Positions 5,632 to 11,725 of a stretch of 12,842 nucleotides of DNA are shown piece by piece (position 1 is the stretch's first letter; each line of letters starts with the position of its first letter). The translations under genes and the position numbers were made by a program. The notes beneath the pieces were generated by a model. That model searched no databases and was not told the origin of the DNA. It worked only from the letters and a program-made list of their open reading frames with translations. This DNA is from Clostridiales bacterium UBA7573. GTDB lineage: Bacteria > Bacillota > Clostridia > Oscillospirales > CAG-272. Where the stretch lies: assembly GCA_002477905.1 (NCBI GenBank), contig DLLB01000065.1:37151-49992 (forward strand), read 5' to 3'.

Positions 5632-5885
5632 AATCTGTCCTCCCGTGTGTTCTTTCTCCCTCTCGCCTGAAAGGAGGATTGCAGGGCGGCTTCGGCTATT
5701 TCGGCACTGTAACCGGGGCGCATATTGTTGTCATTGCTTCCCGTATAGCCCCGTTTCAGTTCTCTGTAAATCGTGGCAAAACACACCCCAAGACGGGAAG
5801 CAATGACAACAATTCTTTCACCGCTCCCGTATAGTTTTTCAAGCCGTTTTCGGTCATCGAAAGTTAAGTATCTGTATTCGTTCAT
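5628..5885 (-). CDS. Small helix-turn-helix protein (IS30-type HTH_38 domain)
   Basis: 85 aa from MNEYRYLTFDDRKRLEKLY. The start at 5885 has GAGGG at 7 nt and an ATGA overlap with the preceding gene; a longer frame from 5966 lies inside that gene and is rejected. Residues 5-46 are a clear helix-turn-helix of the kind at the N-terminus of IS30 transposases (LTFDDRKRLEKLYGSGERIV, then ASRLGVCFATIYRELKRG). The rest (RPGYSAEIAEAALQ) is short; no DDE nuclease domain follows, so it is not a transposase but a DNA-binding regulator. It ends in an ATGA overlap with the adenine methyltransferase gene. It could bind one of the dyads in this window; which one is unknown. Confidence 0.78.
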   Translation of the reverse strand: MNEYRYLTFDDRKRLEKLYGSGERIVVIASRLGVCFATIYRELKRGYTGSNDNNMRPGYSAEIAEAALQSSFQARGRKNTREDRL

Positions 5886-6325
5886 TCTTCGTCCCTCTCC
5901 GTCCTCATTTTTAACCACTCTTTGATGTTTGTTTCTTCCACGTTTCCGTTCGGGCAGTCTGCGCAATTTTCAATTTCACACCCGCCGCAATGCTTTTTGC
6001 GAAAAGCGTCATTCCATGGCCCGTCAAGCGTCGGCAGAGAAGCAAGAAAGCCCGAAAGCCTGTCCGGTGTTCCTGCGTACCGCTCGTAATTGTTCATTCC
6101 TGCGGCAAGGAAGTAGTCACACCAGCAATCCACGCTTTCATCAAACCACGTTTCGCCGCTCTCGATACTTTTTGCAAGGTGACGCACAATAGCGTTTGTG
6201 TGGCATGATAGGTCGTCGCCGTTTTCTGTTTCACCCGAAAGCGACCGTTTCAAGCACTTATGCAGTTTATAGTAGAGGTCATGCGCTTTTCTGTTCTTAT
6301 CCTCTATAATCGTGTGGTCAGCCAT
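5882..6325 (-). CDS. 147-aa Cys-rich hypothetical protein, first gene of the leftward operon
   Basis: Not recognised. The start at 6325 (MADHTIIEDKNRKAHDLYYK) has a strong GGAGGG at 7 nt; a longer frame to 6364 would begin inside the leader hairpin region. The N-terminal two thirds are helical and polar, with CWCDYFLAAGMNNYERY around 67-83. Near the C-terminus is a tight four-Cys cluster: Cys113-x2-Cys116-x4-Cys121-x2-Cys124 (HCGGCEIENCADC), good for zinc or an iron-sulfur centre. It is the first gene after the divergent control region and overlaps the HTH gene by ATGA. Role unknown. Confidence 0.7.
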   Translation of the reverse strand: MADHTIIEDKNRKAHDLYYKLHKCLKRSLSGETENGDDLSCHTNAIVRHLAKSIESGETWFDESVDCWCDYFLAAGMNNYERYAGTPDRLSGFLASLPTLDGPWNDAFRKKHCGGCEIENCADCPNGNVEETNIKEWLKMRTERDEE

Positions 6326-6346
6326 TTTCTTTCCCTCCGAAATAAA

Positions 6347-6400
6347 AATAAATGCGATCGGCACGCCCGGAACAGGGCGGAAATACCTTTCGCATTTATT
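6347..6400. repeat. 11-bp inverted repeat with nested hairpin, in the operon leader
   Basis: AATAAATGCGA (6347-6357) is perfectly mirrored by TCGCATTTATT (6390-6400). Inside lies a second hairpin, CGCCC (6364-6368) with GGGCG (6375-6379). In the minus-strand transcript it sits 20-75 nt ahead of the first gene and is followed by TTTTTATTT, so it could attenuate transcription; as DNA it could be a cruciform or operator. Confidence 0.5.
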
Positions 6401-6423
6401 GTATTATTTTTTAAAATGCGAAA
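6388..6423. repeat. 10-bp inverted repeat TTTCGCATTT / AAATGCGAAA
   Basis: Perfect arms at 6388-6397 and 6414-6423 with a 16-bp AT-rich centre. It shares its left arm with the 6347-6400 repeat and its right arm with the first Fur-type box, so these half-sites form one array. Confidence 0.55.
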
Positions 6424-6426
6424 AAA
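6398..6426 (-). promoter_or_regulatory. Possible leftward promoter of the phage-type operon
   Basis: A minus-strand TACAAT lies at 6403-6398 after a very A/T-rich spacer. The -35 (TTTTTT at 6426-6421) is poor, so this is weak or needs an activator. The first Fur-type palindrome overlaps the -35 position. Confidence 0.3.
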
Positions 6427-6431
6427 TCGCA
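6417..6431. promoter_or_regulatory. Fur-type operator candidate, copy 1
   Basis: TGCGA-AAAAA-TCGCA, readable as a 7-1-7 dyad (TGCGAAA-A-AATCGCA), the geometry of Fur/Zur/PerR boxes. It lies 8 bp upstream of the -35 of the regulator's own promoter. Confidence 0.5.
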
Positions 6432-6439
6432 AATTCCTC

Positions 6440-6468
6440 TTGACAAACCAATTAGGCTATGATACAAT
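6440..6468 (+). promoter_or_regulatory. Near-consensus promoter of the Fur-family gene
   Basis: TTGACA at 6440-6445, a 17-bp spacer, TACAAT at 6463-6468; predicted start about 6475, giving a leader of about 40 nt with GGAGG before the ATG at 6514. Confidence 0.88.
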
Positions 6469-6483
6469 AGCCCTACTTGAATT

Positions 6484-6498
6484 TGCGACTGATTCGCA
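6484..6498. promoter_or_regulatory. Fur-type operator candidate, copy 2
   Basis: TGCGA-CTGAT-TCGCA, a 7-1-7 dyad (TGCGACT-G-ATTCGCA) with the same arms as copy 1. It lies just after the predicted transcription start, where binding would block the regulator's operon. Confidence 0.6.
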
Positions 6499-6513
6499 GA
6501 TCGGAGGACAAAA

Positions 6514-6903
6514 ATGGCATATATGACAGAGCCGCGCAAACGGTTGCTTGCGTTTTTCAAAGCAAATCCAGATACGCTTTTGCGCGTACATGAAATTACG
6601 GAAGCAATGGAAGCGCAGGGGATGAGCCGCAGCGCCGTTTACCGGAATCTTACATTGTTTACCGAACAAGGACTTGTCACCCGTGTGGTGCCGGAAGGCG
6701 AACGGGAGGGAGTGTATCAATATTTCGACACGGACGCATGTCAGAACTGTCTCCATTTCACCTGTATGGTATGCGGCGCCATTTATCATTTGCGTAAAAC
6801 AACGGCAAATGCTGTGACAGCGGATATTCTGCATGCGGACGGATTTGAAATCGACCGCAAAAAAACGGTGCTGTACGGTCGGTGCAAGCGTTGCAGAGGA
6901 TGA
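6514..6903 (+). CDS. Fur-family metal-responsive repressor, probably Zur-type
   Basis: 129 aa, usual length slightly short. Residues about 5-60 are the winged helix (HEITEAMEAQGMSRSAVYRN, LTLFTEQGLVTRV). The C-terminal dimer and metal domain has His81, Cys84-x2-Cys87 (LHFTCMVCGAIYHL) and the terminal Cys124-x2-Cys127 (CKRCRG), the structural zinc site of the family. Extra cysteines sit at 76 and 79; the usual HHH run is reduced to a single His. The metal sensed cannot be read directly; zinc is inferred because the next gene encodes a ZnuA-like protein whose start lies 2 bp after this stop. The start follows GGAGG at about 8 nt. It likely represses its own operon through the two TGCGA-N5-TCGCA boxes. 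Confidence 0.88.
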   Translation: MAYMTEPRKRLLAFFKANPDTLLRVHEITEAMEAQGMSRSAVYRNLTLFTEQGLVTRVVPEGEREGVYQYFDTDACQNCLHFTCMVCGAIYHLRKTTANAVTADILHADGFEIDRKKTVLYGRCKRCRG

Positions 6904-6905
6904 AT

Positions 6906-7934
6906 ATGCGAAAAATCAAAGGACTTTTTTCAAGATGGCTTTGCATGTTGCTTGCCGGCGCACTTGTTTGGTCGATGGGCGCGATGGTTACCGGGTGCGG
7001 AGAACAGCCAAAGGACGAAAAACCGCATGTGGTATGCACGGTGTTTCCGGTGTATGATTGGGTGAAAAACCTGACCGGAGAACTGGCGGATGTCACATTG
7101 CTGGCAGATAACGGGACGGATCTGCACAGCTATCAACCGTCCGTTTCCGACCTTGTGGAAATCGCGGAATGCGATCTTTTGATCTTTGTCGGCGGCGCGT
7201 CGGATCTGTGGTTGTACGACGCGTTACAGAATGAAGGCAATCCCGCGCGCAAAACCCTGCGCTTGCTGGATGTGTTGGGGGATGCCGTTCTGACGGAGAC
7301 GAACGTGGGGATTCTTTCTCCCAAGCAAAAGCACGGACATGAACATGCGCAGGATGCCCATACGGAGCCGCATGCGGCATGTGCAGAAGATTTTTTGGAG
7401 GCCGACGAGCATGTTTGGCTGTCCTTACAAAACGCGCGTGTTTTGTGTGAGGCGATTACTGCGGAACTGTGCGAACTGGATGCCGCACATGCCGCCGCTT
7501 ATACCGAAGCGCAAAACGCTTACGACGCACAACTTGCGGCACTCGACGCGGCATTTTTGCAAACGGTACAAAACGCGGCAAAATCGGTGGTGTTGGTTGC
7601 TGACCGCTTCCCGTTTTTATATCTTGCCAAGGACTATCATTTGCAGTATATCGCCGCGTTTTCCGGATGTTCCGCAGAAGCGGAGTTAAGTCCGGCTACG
7701 GTGATCGCGCTTGCCGCCGAATTGGACGAAATGCAGCTGGATACGGTGCTGATTCTGGATGGCTCCACGCCGGTGTTTGCCCAAACCGTGATGAATGCCA
7801 GTCATCAGACGCATTGCCGGATTCTGCGTCTGTATGCGATGCAGTCTGTCACACGAAAACAACTTGCGGCGCATATGACGTATGTATCCTGTATGGAAGC
7901 CAACCGTGCTGTGCTGGAACAAGCACTTGCATAA
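6906..7934 (+). CDS. znuA: ZnuA-like zinc/manganese ABC transporter substrate-binding lipoprotein
   Basis: 342 aa, extracytoplasmic metal-capture component. The start at 6906 is preferred to 6882 and 6900 because AGAGGA then lies 5 nt upstream. A basic N-terminus and hydrophobic stretch lead to the lipobox MVTGC (Cys31). Family marks: CTVFPVYDWVKNLTG (44-58), His74 in DLHSYQP, a His-rich charged loop at 143-156 (HGHEHAQDAHTEPH) typical of zinc members, His169 in DEHVWLSLQNA, and DRFPFLYLAKDY (233-244), where the classical third ligand His is Asp/Arg. The end region has VLILDGSTPVFAQT. It is co-transcribed with the Fur-family gene. No permease or ATPase genes follow, unlike standard znuABC operons; those parts must be elsewhere. 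Manganese rather than zinc cannot be excluded. Confidence 0.88.
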   Translation: MRKIKGLFSRWLCMLLAGALVWSMGAMVTGCGEQPKDEKPHVVCTVFPVYDWVKNLTGELADVTLLADNGTDLHSYQPSVSDLVEIAECDLLIFVGGASDLWLYDALQNEGNPARKTLRLLDVLGDAVLTETNVGILSPKQKHGHEHAQDAHTEPHAACAEDFLEADEHVWLSLQNARVLCEAITAELCELDAAHAAAYTEAQNAYDAQLAALDAAFLQTVQNAAKSVVLVADRFPFLYLAKDYHLQYIAAFSGCSAEAELSPATVIALAAELDEMQLDTVLILDGSTPVFAQTVMNASHQTHCRILRLYAMQSVTRKQLAAHMTYVSCMEANRAVLEQALA

Positions 7935-8167
7935 GGGTGTGAGCGCCGCAGTAAAGTCGAAAAACCGGTTTTGGTGTTCCGCTTTTCCCATGCACTTTTT
8001 CATGCAGTTTTGAGACGGAAGCACTGTTGCCAATCGATTTGGAAAAAATACGCCGGATCGCGTTTGTAAAACGGGAACCCCGTTCCTGCGGGTTGTCCTT
8101 AAAAAAATTTCCCCAGAGGCAATCCTGCCGCTGGGGATTTTCTATGCGGTTTTGCGGAAATGATCTT
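7935..8167. other. Intergenic region between convergent genes
   Basis: 233 bp between the ZnuA-like gene and the AraC-type gene. It holds a palindrome AAAACCGGTTTT near 7974-7985, a short hairpin AACGGG-AAC-CCCGTT near 8070-8086 and the bidirectional terminator. Frames that cross it on either strand have no ribosome site and look accidental. Confidence 0.6.
8101..8141. terminator. Bidirectional intrinsic terminator
   Basis: TCCCCAG (8110-8116) pairs with CTGGGGA (8131-8137); inside, GGCA/TGCC add four pairs after one A-G mismatch. On the minus strand the stem is followed by AA and seven T (8107-8101), good for the AraC-type gene. On the plus strand TTTTC follows, weaker, for the ZnuA unit. 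Confidence 0.75.
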
Positions 8168-8965
8168 TCAAGATTGACTTGGCGAGACGCCGAAAAATTT
8201 GCGGTAAGCCCGAAAAAACGCTGAATAATCCGTATAACCGCAACGGGAAGCGACGTCTGCCGCCCGCATCCCCTCCGCGAGCAGATTGTGCGCCCGCACC
8301 AATCGCTTTTGCGTGAGATACCGATAAACGGAGGTATCCATCTCCGCGCGAAACGCATGGGATAAAAGCGAGGGAGAAACACAGAATATCCGCGAAAGTT
8401 CGGTAAGCGAAAGCGTTTCTCCCAAGTGCGCGTCAAGATAGCATGCAATGCGATGACCAAGACTGCCGTCAAAATGCGGAAATGCAGTGAAATCTGCTTC
8501 GGACAAGGATAATTCTGCAAGCAACTGGTAAAAGATCCCTTGCAGAAGAACGGTTTTTACGGACGACACAGGACTTTTTTCCGAAATCTCATTGAGACGT
8601 GTAAACAAAGCACGGATGCGCGGAGAGGGCGCGGATAAAATCCGCACGCCGCCGGTAAACAACTTTTCCATGCCGGCAAGCGGCTGATTTTGCAGGAGCT
8701 CCCTTGGAAAATGTAACAGATTGCGCCGATAGCAATGCTGATCCCGTAAAAGCATCTGATGATAACACGCACAGGGGATCAGGACCAGTGCGCCGACCGG
8801 TAACGCCTTTCGATCCTGATCGAAAACCAGTTCCGCGTCTCCGCCGAGCAGATAAATGATTTCATGATAGGGGTGTACCTCGGTGCCCTCCCAGATCGAC
8901 GGTCCCAGCGCATATTTGAATTGGATGCCGTCTGCGGCAATCCGTAAGTCAAAGGGTGCTTCCAT
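8168..8965 (-). CDS. AraC-family transcriptional regulator of the dgo operon
   Basis: 265 aa; the start at 8965 (MEAPFDLRIAADG) has GGAGG at 8 nt, and earlier in-frame ATGs do not. The N-terminal half (about 10-100) is a cupin-like sensor (HPYHEIIYLLGGDAELVF, then LPVGALVLIPCACYH). The C-terminal part (about 168-262) is the double helix-turn-helix of AraC/XylS proteins: LSLTELSRIFCVSPSLLSHA, then AADVASRCGYTDYSAFFRAY and the signature end FRAYRKFFGVSPSQ. Divergent from the galactonate genes with a 155-bp spacer containing both promoters and TGCAAT repeats, so it most likely activates that operon on sensing galactonate or a derivative and may control itself. The ligand is inferred from context only. 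Confidence 0.9.
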   Translation of the reverse strand: MEAPFDLRIAADGIQFKYALGPSIWEGTEVHPYHEIIYLLGGDAELVFDQDRKALPVGALVLIPCACYHQMLLRDQHCYRRNLLHFPRELLQNQPLAGMEKLFTGGVRILSAPSPRIRALFTRLNEISEKSPVSSVKTVLLQGIFYQLLAELSLSEADFTAFPHFDGSLGHRIACYLDAHLGETLSLTELSRIFCVSPSLLSHAFRAEMDTSVYRYLTQKRLVRAHNLLAEGMRAADVASRCGYTDYSAFFRAYRKFFGVSPSQS

Positions 8966-9002
8966 GGCGTGCTCCTCCGGTAGTTTGTCTGATGTCTTTT
9001 TC

Positions 9003-9031
9003 AGTATAGCACAACTTTGCAGGATTTGCAA
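9003..9031 (-). promoter_or_regulatory. Promoter of the AraC-family gene
   Basis: Minus-strand TTGCAA (9031-9026), a 17-bp spacer and TATACT (9008-9003). The first TGCAAT repeat covers its -35, consistent with autoregulation. Confidence 0.75.
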
Positions 9032-9062
9032 TCAAAAAGTGTATATCTGCAATGGAAATTGC
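9027..9062. promoter_or_regulatory. Probable AraC-type operator: TGCAAT direct repeats 21 bp apart
   Basis: TGCAAT occurs at 9027-9032 and 9048-9053, two helical turns apart on the same face. The second copy continues into a perfect small dyad, GCAAT-GGAA-ATTGC (9049-9062), which covers the weak -35 of the dgo promoter. Confidence 0.5.
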
Positions 9063-9081
9063 GATTCCGATCTTTTATAAT
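9053..9081 (+). promoter_or_regulatory. Activator-dependent promoter of the dgo operon
   Basis: Perfect TATAAT at 9076-9081, but the 17-bp-spaced -35 (TGGAAA, 9053-9058) is poor, as expected for a promoter needing an AraC-type activator. Predicted start about 9088, leader about 33 nt. Confidence 0.6.
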
Positions 9082-9120
9082 GCATATAGGGGCGCAGAAA
9101 GCGCGGAAAGGGATGAATTT

Positions 9121-10272
9121 ATGAAGATCACAAAATTGGAACTTTTGAAAGTCAAACCCCGGTGGATGTTTCTGAAAATGTATACGGACACCGATCTTGT
9201 CGGATTGGGAGAACCGGTTTTGGAGGGACATACCAACGCCGTGGAAGCGGTGATCAAAGAATTTGAGGACTATCTGATCGGCAAAGATCCCATGCAGATC
9301 GAACATCATGTGCAGGCATTATACCGCGGGGGATTTTACCGGGGCGGCCCGCTGATGCTTTCTGCCATCAGCGGTATCGAGCAGGCAATGTGGGATTTGA
9401 AGGGCAAATATTATCATTGTCCGGTTTACGAGATGCTGGGCGGCGCCTGCAGGAACAAGATCCGGATGTATACGCATATCAAAGCGGCGGCGATCAAAGA
9501 CGGCAATACCGTGGAGCAGATGCTTGCCATTGCCCGCACCCGCTTGAAAAGCGGATACACCGCGCTGAAATATTCCATTATCCCGCCAATCCATACAATC
9601 GAGACGCCCGCACAGATGCGGCAGCATGTCGAACGGTTTGCTGCGGTGCGCAAGGAGATCGGCGAGGGAGTGGATCTGGCGATCGATTTCCATGGACGCG
9701 TCAGTCCCGCGCTTGCCCCGCGACTTGCGGAAAAACTTGCGGCGTACGATCCGTTTTTCATCGAGGAGCCATGTCTGCCGGAGAATGTGGATTGCATGGC
9801 GAAGATCGCGCATGGTACGACGATACCGATCGCCGCAGGCGAGCGGTTGTTCGGCAAGTGGCAATATCGGGAACTGCTTGAAAAGCAGGCTGTCAGCGTA
9901 GTACAACCGGATATTTGTCATGTGGGCGGTATTTTTGAAGGACGGAAGATTGCGGCAATGGCGGAATTGTATTTTGCCTCCGTTGCGCCGCATAATCCGC
10001 TCGGACCGATTTCTCTTGCCTCCTGTTTGCAGTTGGATGCCTGTATCCCCAATTTCTTGGTGCAGGAGCATCCGGGAAATCCGGACGGCTCCGATCTTGG
10101 CGTTGGGTATCTGAAAACGCCGTTTGAGATCGAGAACGGGTATATCGCACTGCCGAAAGGAGAGGGGCTGTGCGTGGAACTGGATGAAAAAGCGCTTGCG
10201 GATAAATTGTACGACGGAAAATGGACGACACCGCGGCAGTATTTTGAGGACGGCAGCAATGCCGATTGGTAA
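9121..10272 (+). CDS. dgoD: D-galactonate dehydratase (enolase superfamily)
   Basis: Removes water from D-galactonate to give 2-keto-3-deoxygalactonate, the first step of the De Ley-Doudoroff-type route; cytoplasmic and Mg-dependent. 383 aa, almost the same length as the E. coli enzyme, and co-linear with it: PRWMFLKMYTD (13-23), GEPVLEGHT, LYRGGFYRGGPLMLSAISGI. Mandelate-racemase-group residues are all present: Asp189 and catalytic His191 (AIDFHGRVS), Glu215 (FFIEEP), Glu241 (AAGERLF) and His291 (APHNPLGPI). The start at 9121 has AAGGG at about 8 nt; an in-frame ATG at 9052 lies upstream of the predicted transcription start and is rejected. First gene of the operon, 18 bp before the dehydrogenase. 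Some close relatives act on other sugar acids, but the neighbours support galactonate. Confidence 0.92.
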   Translation: MKITKLELLKVKPRWMFLKMYTDTDLVGLGEPVLEGHTNAVEAVIKEFEDYLIGKDPMQIEHHVQALYRGGFYRGGPLMLSAISGIEQAMWDLKGKYYHCPVYEMLGGACRNKIRMYTHIKAAAIKDGNTVEQMLAIARTRLKSGYTALKYSIIPPIHTIETPAQMRQHVERFAAVRKEIGEGVDLAIDFHGRVSPALAPRLAEKLAAYDPFFIEEPCLPENVDCMAKIAHGTTIPIAAGERLFGKWQYRELLEKQAVSVVQPDICHVGGIFEGRKIAAMAELYFASVAPHNPLGPISLASCLQLDACIPNFLVQEHPGNPDGSDLGVGYLKTPFEIENGYIALPKGEGLCVELDEKALADKLYDGKWTTPRQYFEDGSNADW

Positions 10273-10290
10273 AGGGGAAAGGAGCGCCTT

Positions 10291-11079
10291 ATGCAGAAAA
10301 GTGTATTTGTGACCGGCGGGACCAACGGTACCGGCTATGCGATTGCGCGGCGATTTGCCAAAGAGGGGTACGCCGTGATGATCGGCAGCCGGAACGGCGA
10401 AGCCGCCAGAGAAGCCGCAGAGCGGCTTTCTGCGGAATATCCTGTCGCCGCATACGGATATGAGACAAAGATTTTTGACGAAGAAAACGGGAAGGAGATT
10501 TTTGCGCAGATCCGGAAAAACGGCTATCTGTTAGACACGTTGGTGCTCAATGCCGCAAATCTCGGCATTGGGCAGGAAAGTCTGACTGTGGATATGGCGG
10601 ACTTTATGCGGGTATTGGAAACAAACGTCGGTTGGAATTTCATGATGGCACGTAATGCGGCGCAACAAATGAAAGAGAAACACAGCGGCGCCATTGTGTT
10701 TATCACTTCCAATTCCGCCCTGCGCGTGACCAAAGACCGTTGCGCTTATTGCGCGTCCAAAAGCGCGATTTTGGCAATGTCTAAATCCTTTGCCGTGGAT
10801 TGGGGCGTATACGGCATCCGTTCCAATTGTGTGCTACCGGGGATGATCAAGACCGCAAGATGGGAACAAAATCTCAATGACTGCCGTTATTCCCTGCCCA
10901 ATTACACGCCTATCGGGGATATTGCGGATTTTGAGGATATTGCAAATGCGGCATATTTTCTCGGCTCGGAGCAGGCAAAGAATATCACCGGCGCAGAATT
11001 GGCGGTAGACGGCGGAATGCTTGCGCAGCTTGTGCCGGATCAGAGCAGGAGGCTTGCTTGGGATGACAGAACCAACTGA
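10291..11079 (+). CDS. Short-chain dehydrogenase/reductase (SDR) in the dgo operon
   Basis: 262 aa classical SDR using NAD(H) or NADP(H). Cofactor loop TGGTNGTG (8-15), followed by SRN at 33-35. NAA at 87-89, Asn112, and the catalytic Ser140/Ser142, Tyr153 and Lys157 (YCASK). The end has the usual NITGAELAVDGGM. The start at 10291 has AAGGAG at 6 nt. The stop overlaps the aldolase start by 17 bp, so the two are translated together. The substrate cannot be read from the sequence. In a galactonate operon it could oxidise a sugar or sugar lactone precursor, or interconvert a related sugar acid before dehydration. It is not part of the standard dgo gene set I know. Confidence 0.88.
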   Translation: MQKSVFVTGGTNGTGYAIARRFAKEGYAVMIGSRNGEAAREAAERLSAEYPVAAYGYETKIFDEENGKEIFAQIRKNGYLLDTLVLNAANLGIGQESLTVDMADFMRVLETNVGWNFMMARNAAQQMKEKHSGAIVFITSNSALRVTKDRCAYCASKSAILAMSKSFAVDWGVYGIRSNCVLPGMIKTARWEQNLNDCRYSLPNYTPIGDIADFEDIANAAYFLGSEQAKNITGAELAVDGGMLAQLVPDQSRRLAWDDRTN

Positions 11080-11725
11080 GAGAATTCGGATCATCGAACA
11101 GACAAAACTGATCGTGATTGTGCGCGGATTAGCACGGGAAGTGCTGCTCCCGTTTGCCGAAGCGGTCTATGCCGGAGGCATTCGGGCAATGGAAATTACC
11201 TATGACGCGTCAGGAAAGACACCGGATGCGGAAATTGCGGATCGCATCCGGATGTTGAAAACGTATTTTGGGGAGCGGATGCTGATCGGAGCCGGTACGG
11301 TGCTCAACGAACGTCAGGTACTGCTGACTGCGGACGCGGGGGGAGATCTGATTATTTCCCCGCATACCGATCCCGCTGTGATTGCCGCAACCAAATCCAA
11401 AGGGATGCTTTCTATCCCCGGCGCGTTTACCCCGACAGAGATGGTGCGGGCGCATCAATGCGGTGCGGATTTTGTCAAGCTGTTTCCGGTCACCGCGCTG
11501 TCTCCCGCATATATCAAAGCGGTTCGTGCGCCGCTTCCGCAGATCCGGTTGCTTGCCGTCGGCGGTGTATCTCTTGAAAATGGAAAAGCATACCTTGCGG
11601 CAGGGGTGTCCGGATTCGGGCTGGGGGCGAATATTGTGGATCAAAACGCCATTCTGCGCGGCGATTATCCCGCAATCACCGCCTGTGCGAAAGCGTATTG
11701 CGATCTTGTGGGAGGTACGGTATGA
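11063..11725 (+). CDS. dgoA: 2-dehydro-3-deoxy-6-phosphogalactonate aldolase (KDPG/KDPGal aldolase family)
   Basis: Cleaves 2-keto-3-deoxy-6-phosphogalactonate to pyruvate and glyceraldehyde 3-phosphate through a Schiff base. 220 aa from MTEPTERIRIIEQ; the start at 11063 has AGGAGG about 10 nt upstream, inside the end of the SDR gene. Class I aldolase marks: IVIVRG (17-22), Glu44 in MEITYD, GAGTV (76-80), SIPGAFTPTE (117-126), Schiff-base Lys139 in ADFVKLFP, and phosphate-site GGV (167-169). KDPG aldolase (Eda) of the Entner-Doudoroff path looks alike; the galactonate call rests on dgoD and dgoK next door. ATGA overlap with the kinase gene. Confidence 0.9.
   Translation: MTEPTERIRIIEQTKLIVIVRGLAREVLLPFAEAVYAGGIRAMEITYDASGKTPDAEIADRIRMLKTYFGERMLIGAGTVLNERQVLLTADAGGDLIISPHTDPAVIAATKSKGMLSIPGAFTPTEMVRAHQCGADFVKLFPVTALSPAYIKAVRAPLPQIRLLAVGGVSLENGKAYLAAGVSGFGLGANIVDQNAILRGDYPAITACAKAYCDLVGGTV

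Noticed and set aside
5628..5885. Remnant of an IS30 transposase
   Set aside because: Only the HTH is present, and the gene is neatly coupled by ATGA to both neighbours with its own ribosome site, so it is a purpose-built small regulator rather than a broken insertion sequence. No inverted terminal repeats seen.
6347..6400. Plus-strand terminator upstream of the Fur-family gene
   Set aside because: The T-rich run after the outer repeat is interrupted, the stem has a 32-nt interior with only a small nested hairpin, and no plus-strand gene precedes it, so termination on that strand has no purpose here.
7849..8520. 223-aa minus-strand frame through the znuA-araC gap
   Set aside because: It begins inside the AraC-type gene in another frame, runs through a bidirectional terminator and ends antisense to the ZnuA-like gene; composition and lack of a ribosome site point to a chance opening.
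9319..10071. 250-aa frame antisense to dgoD
   Set aside because: Long only because of dgoD codon composition; dgoD is certain from its catalytic residues, and the antisense frame has no recognisable domain or ribosome site.
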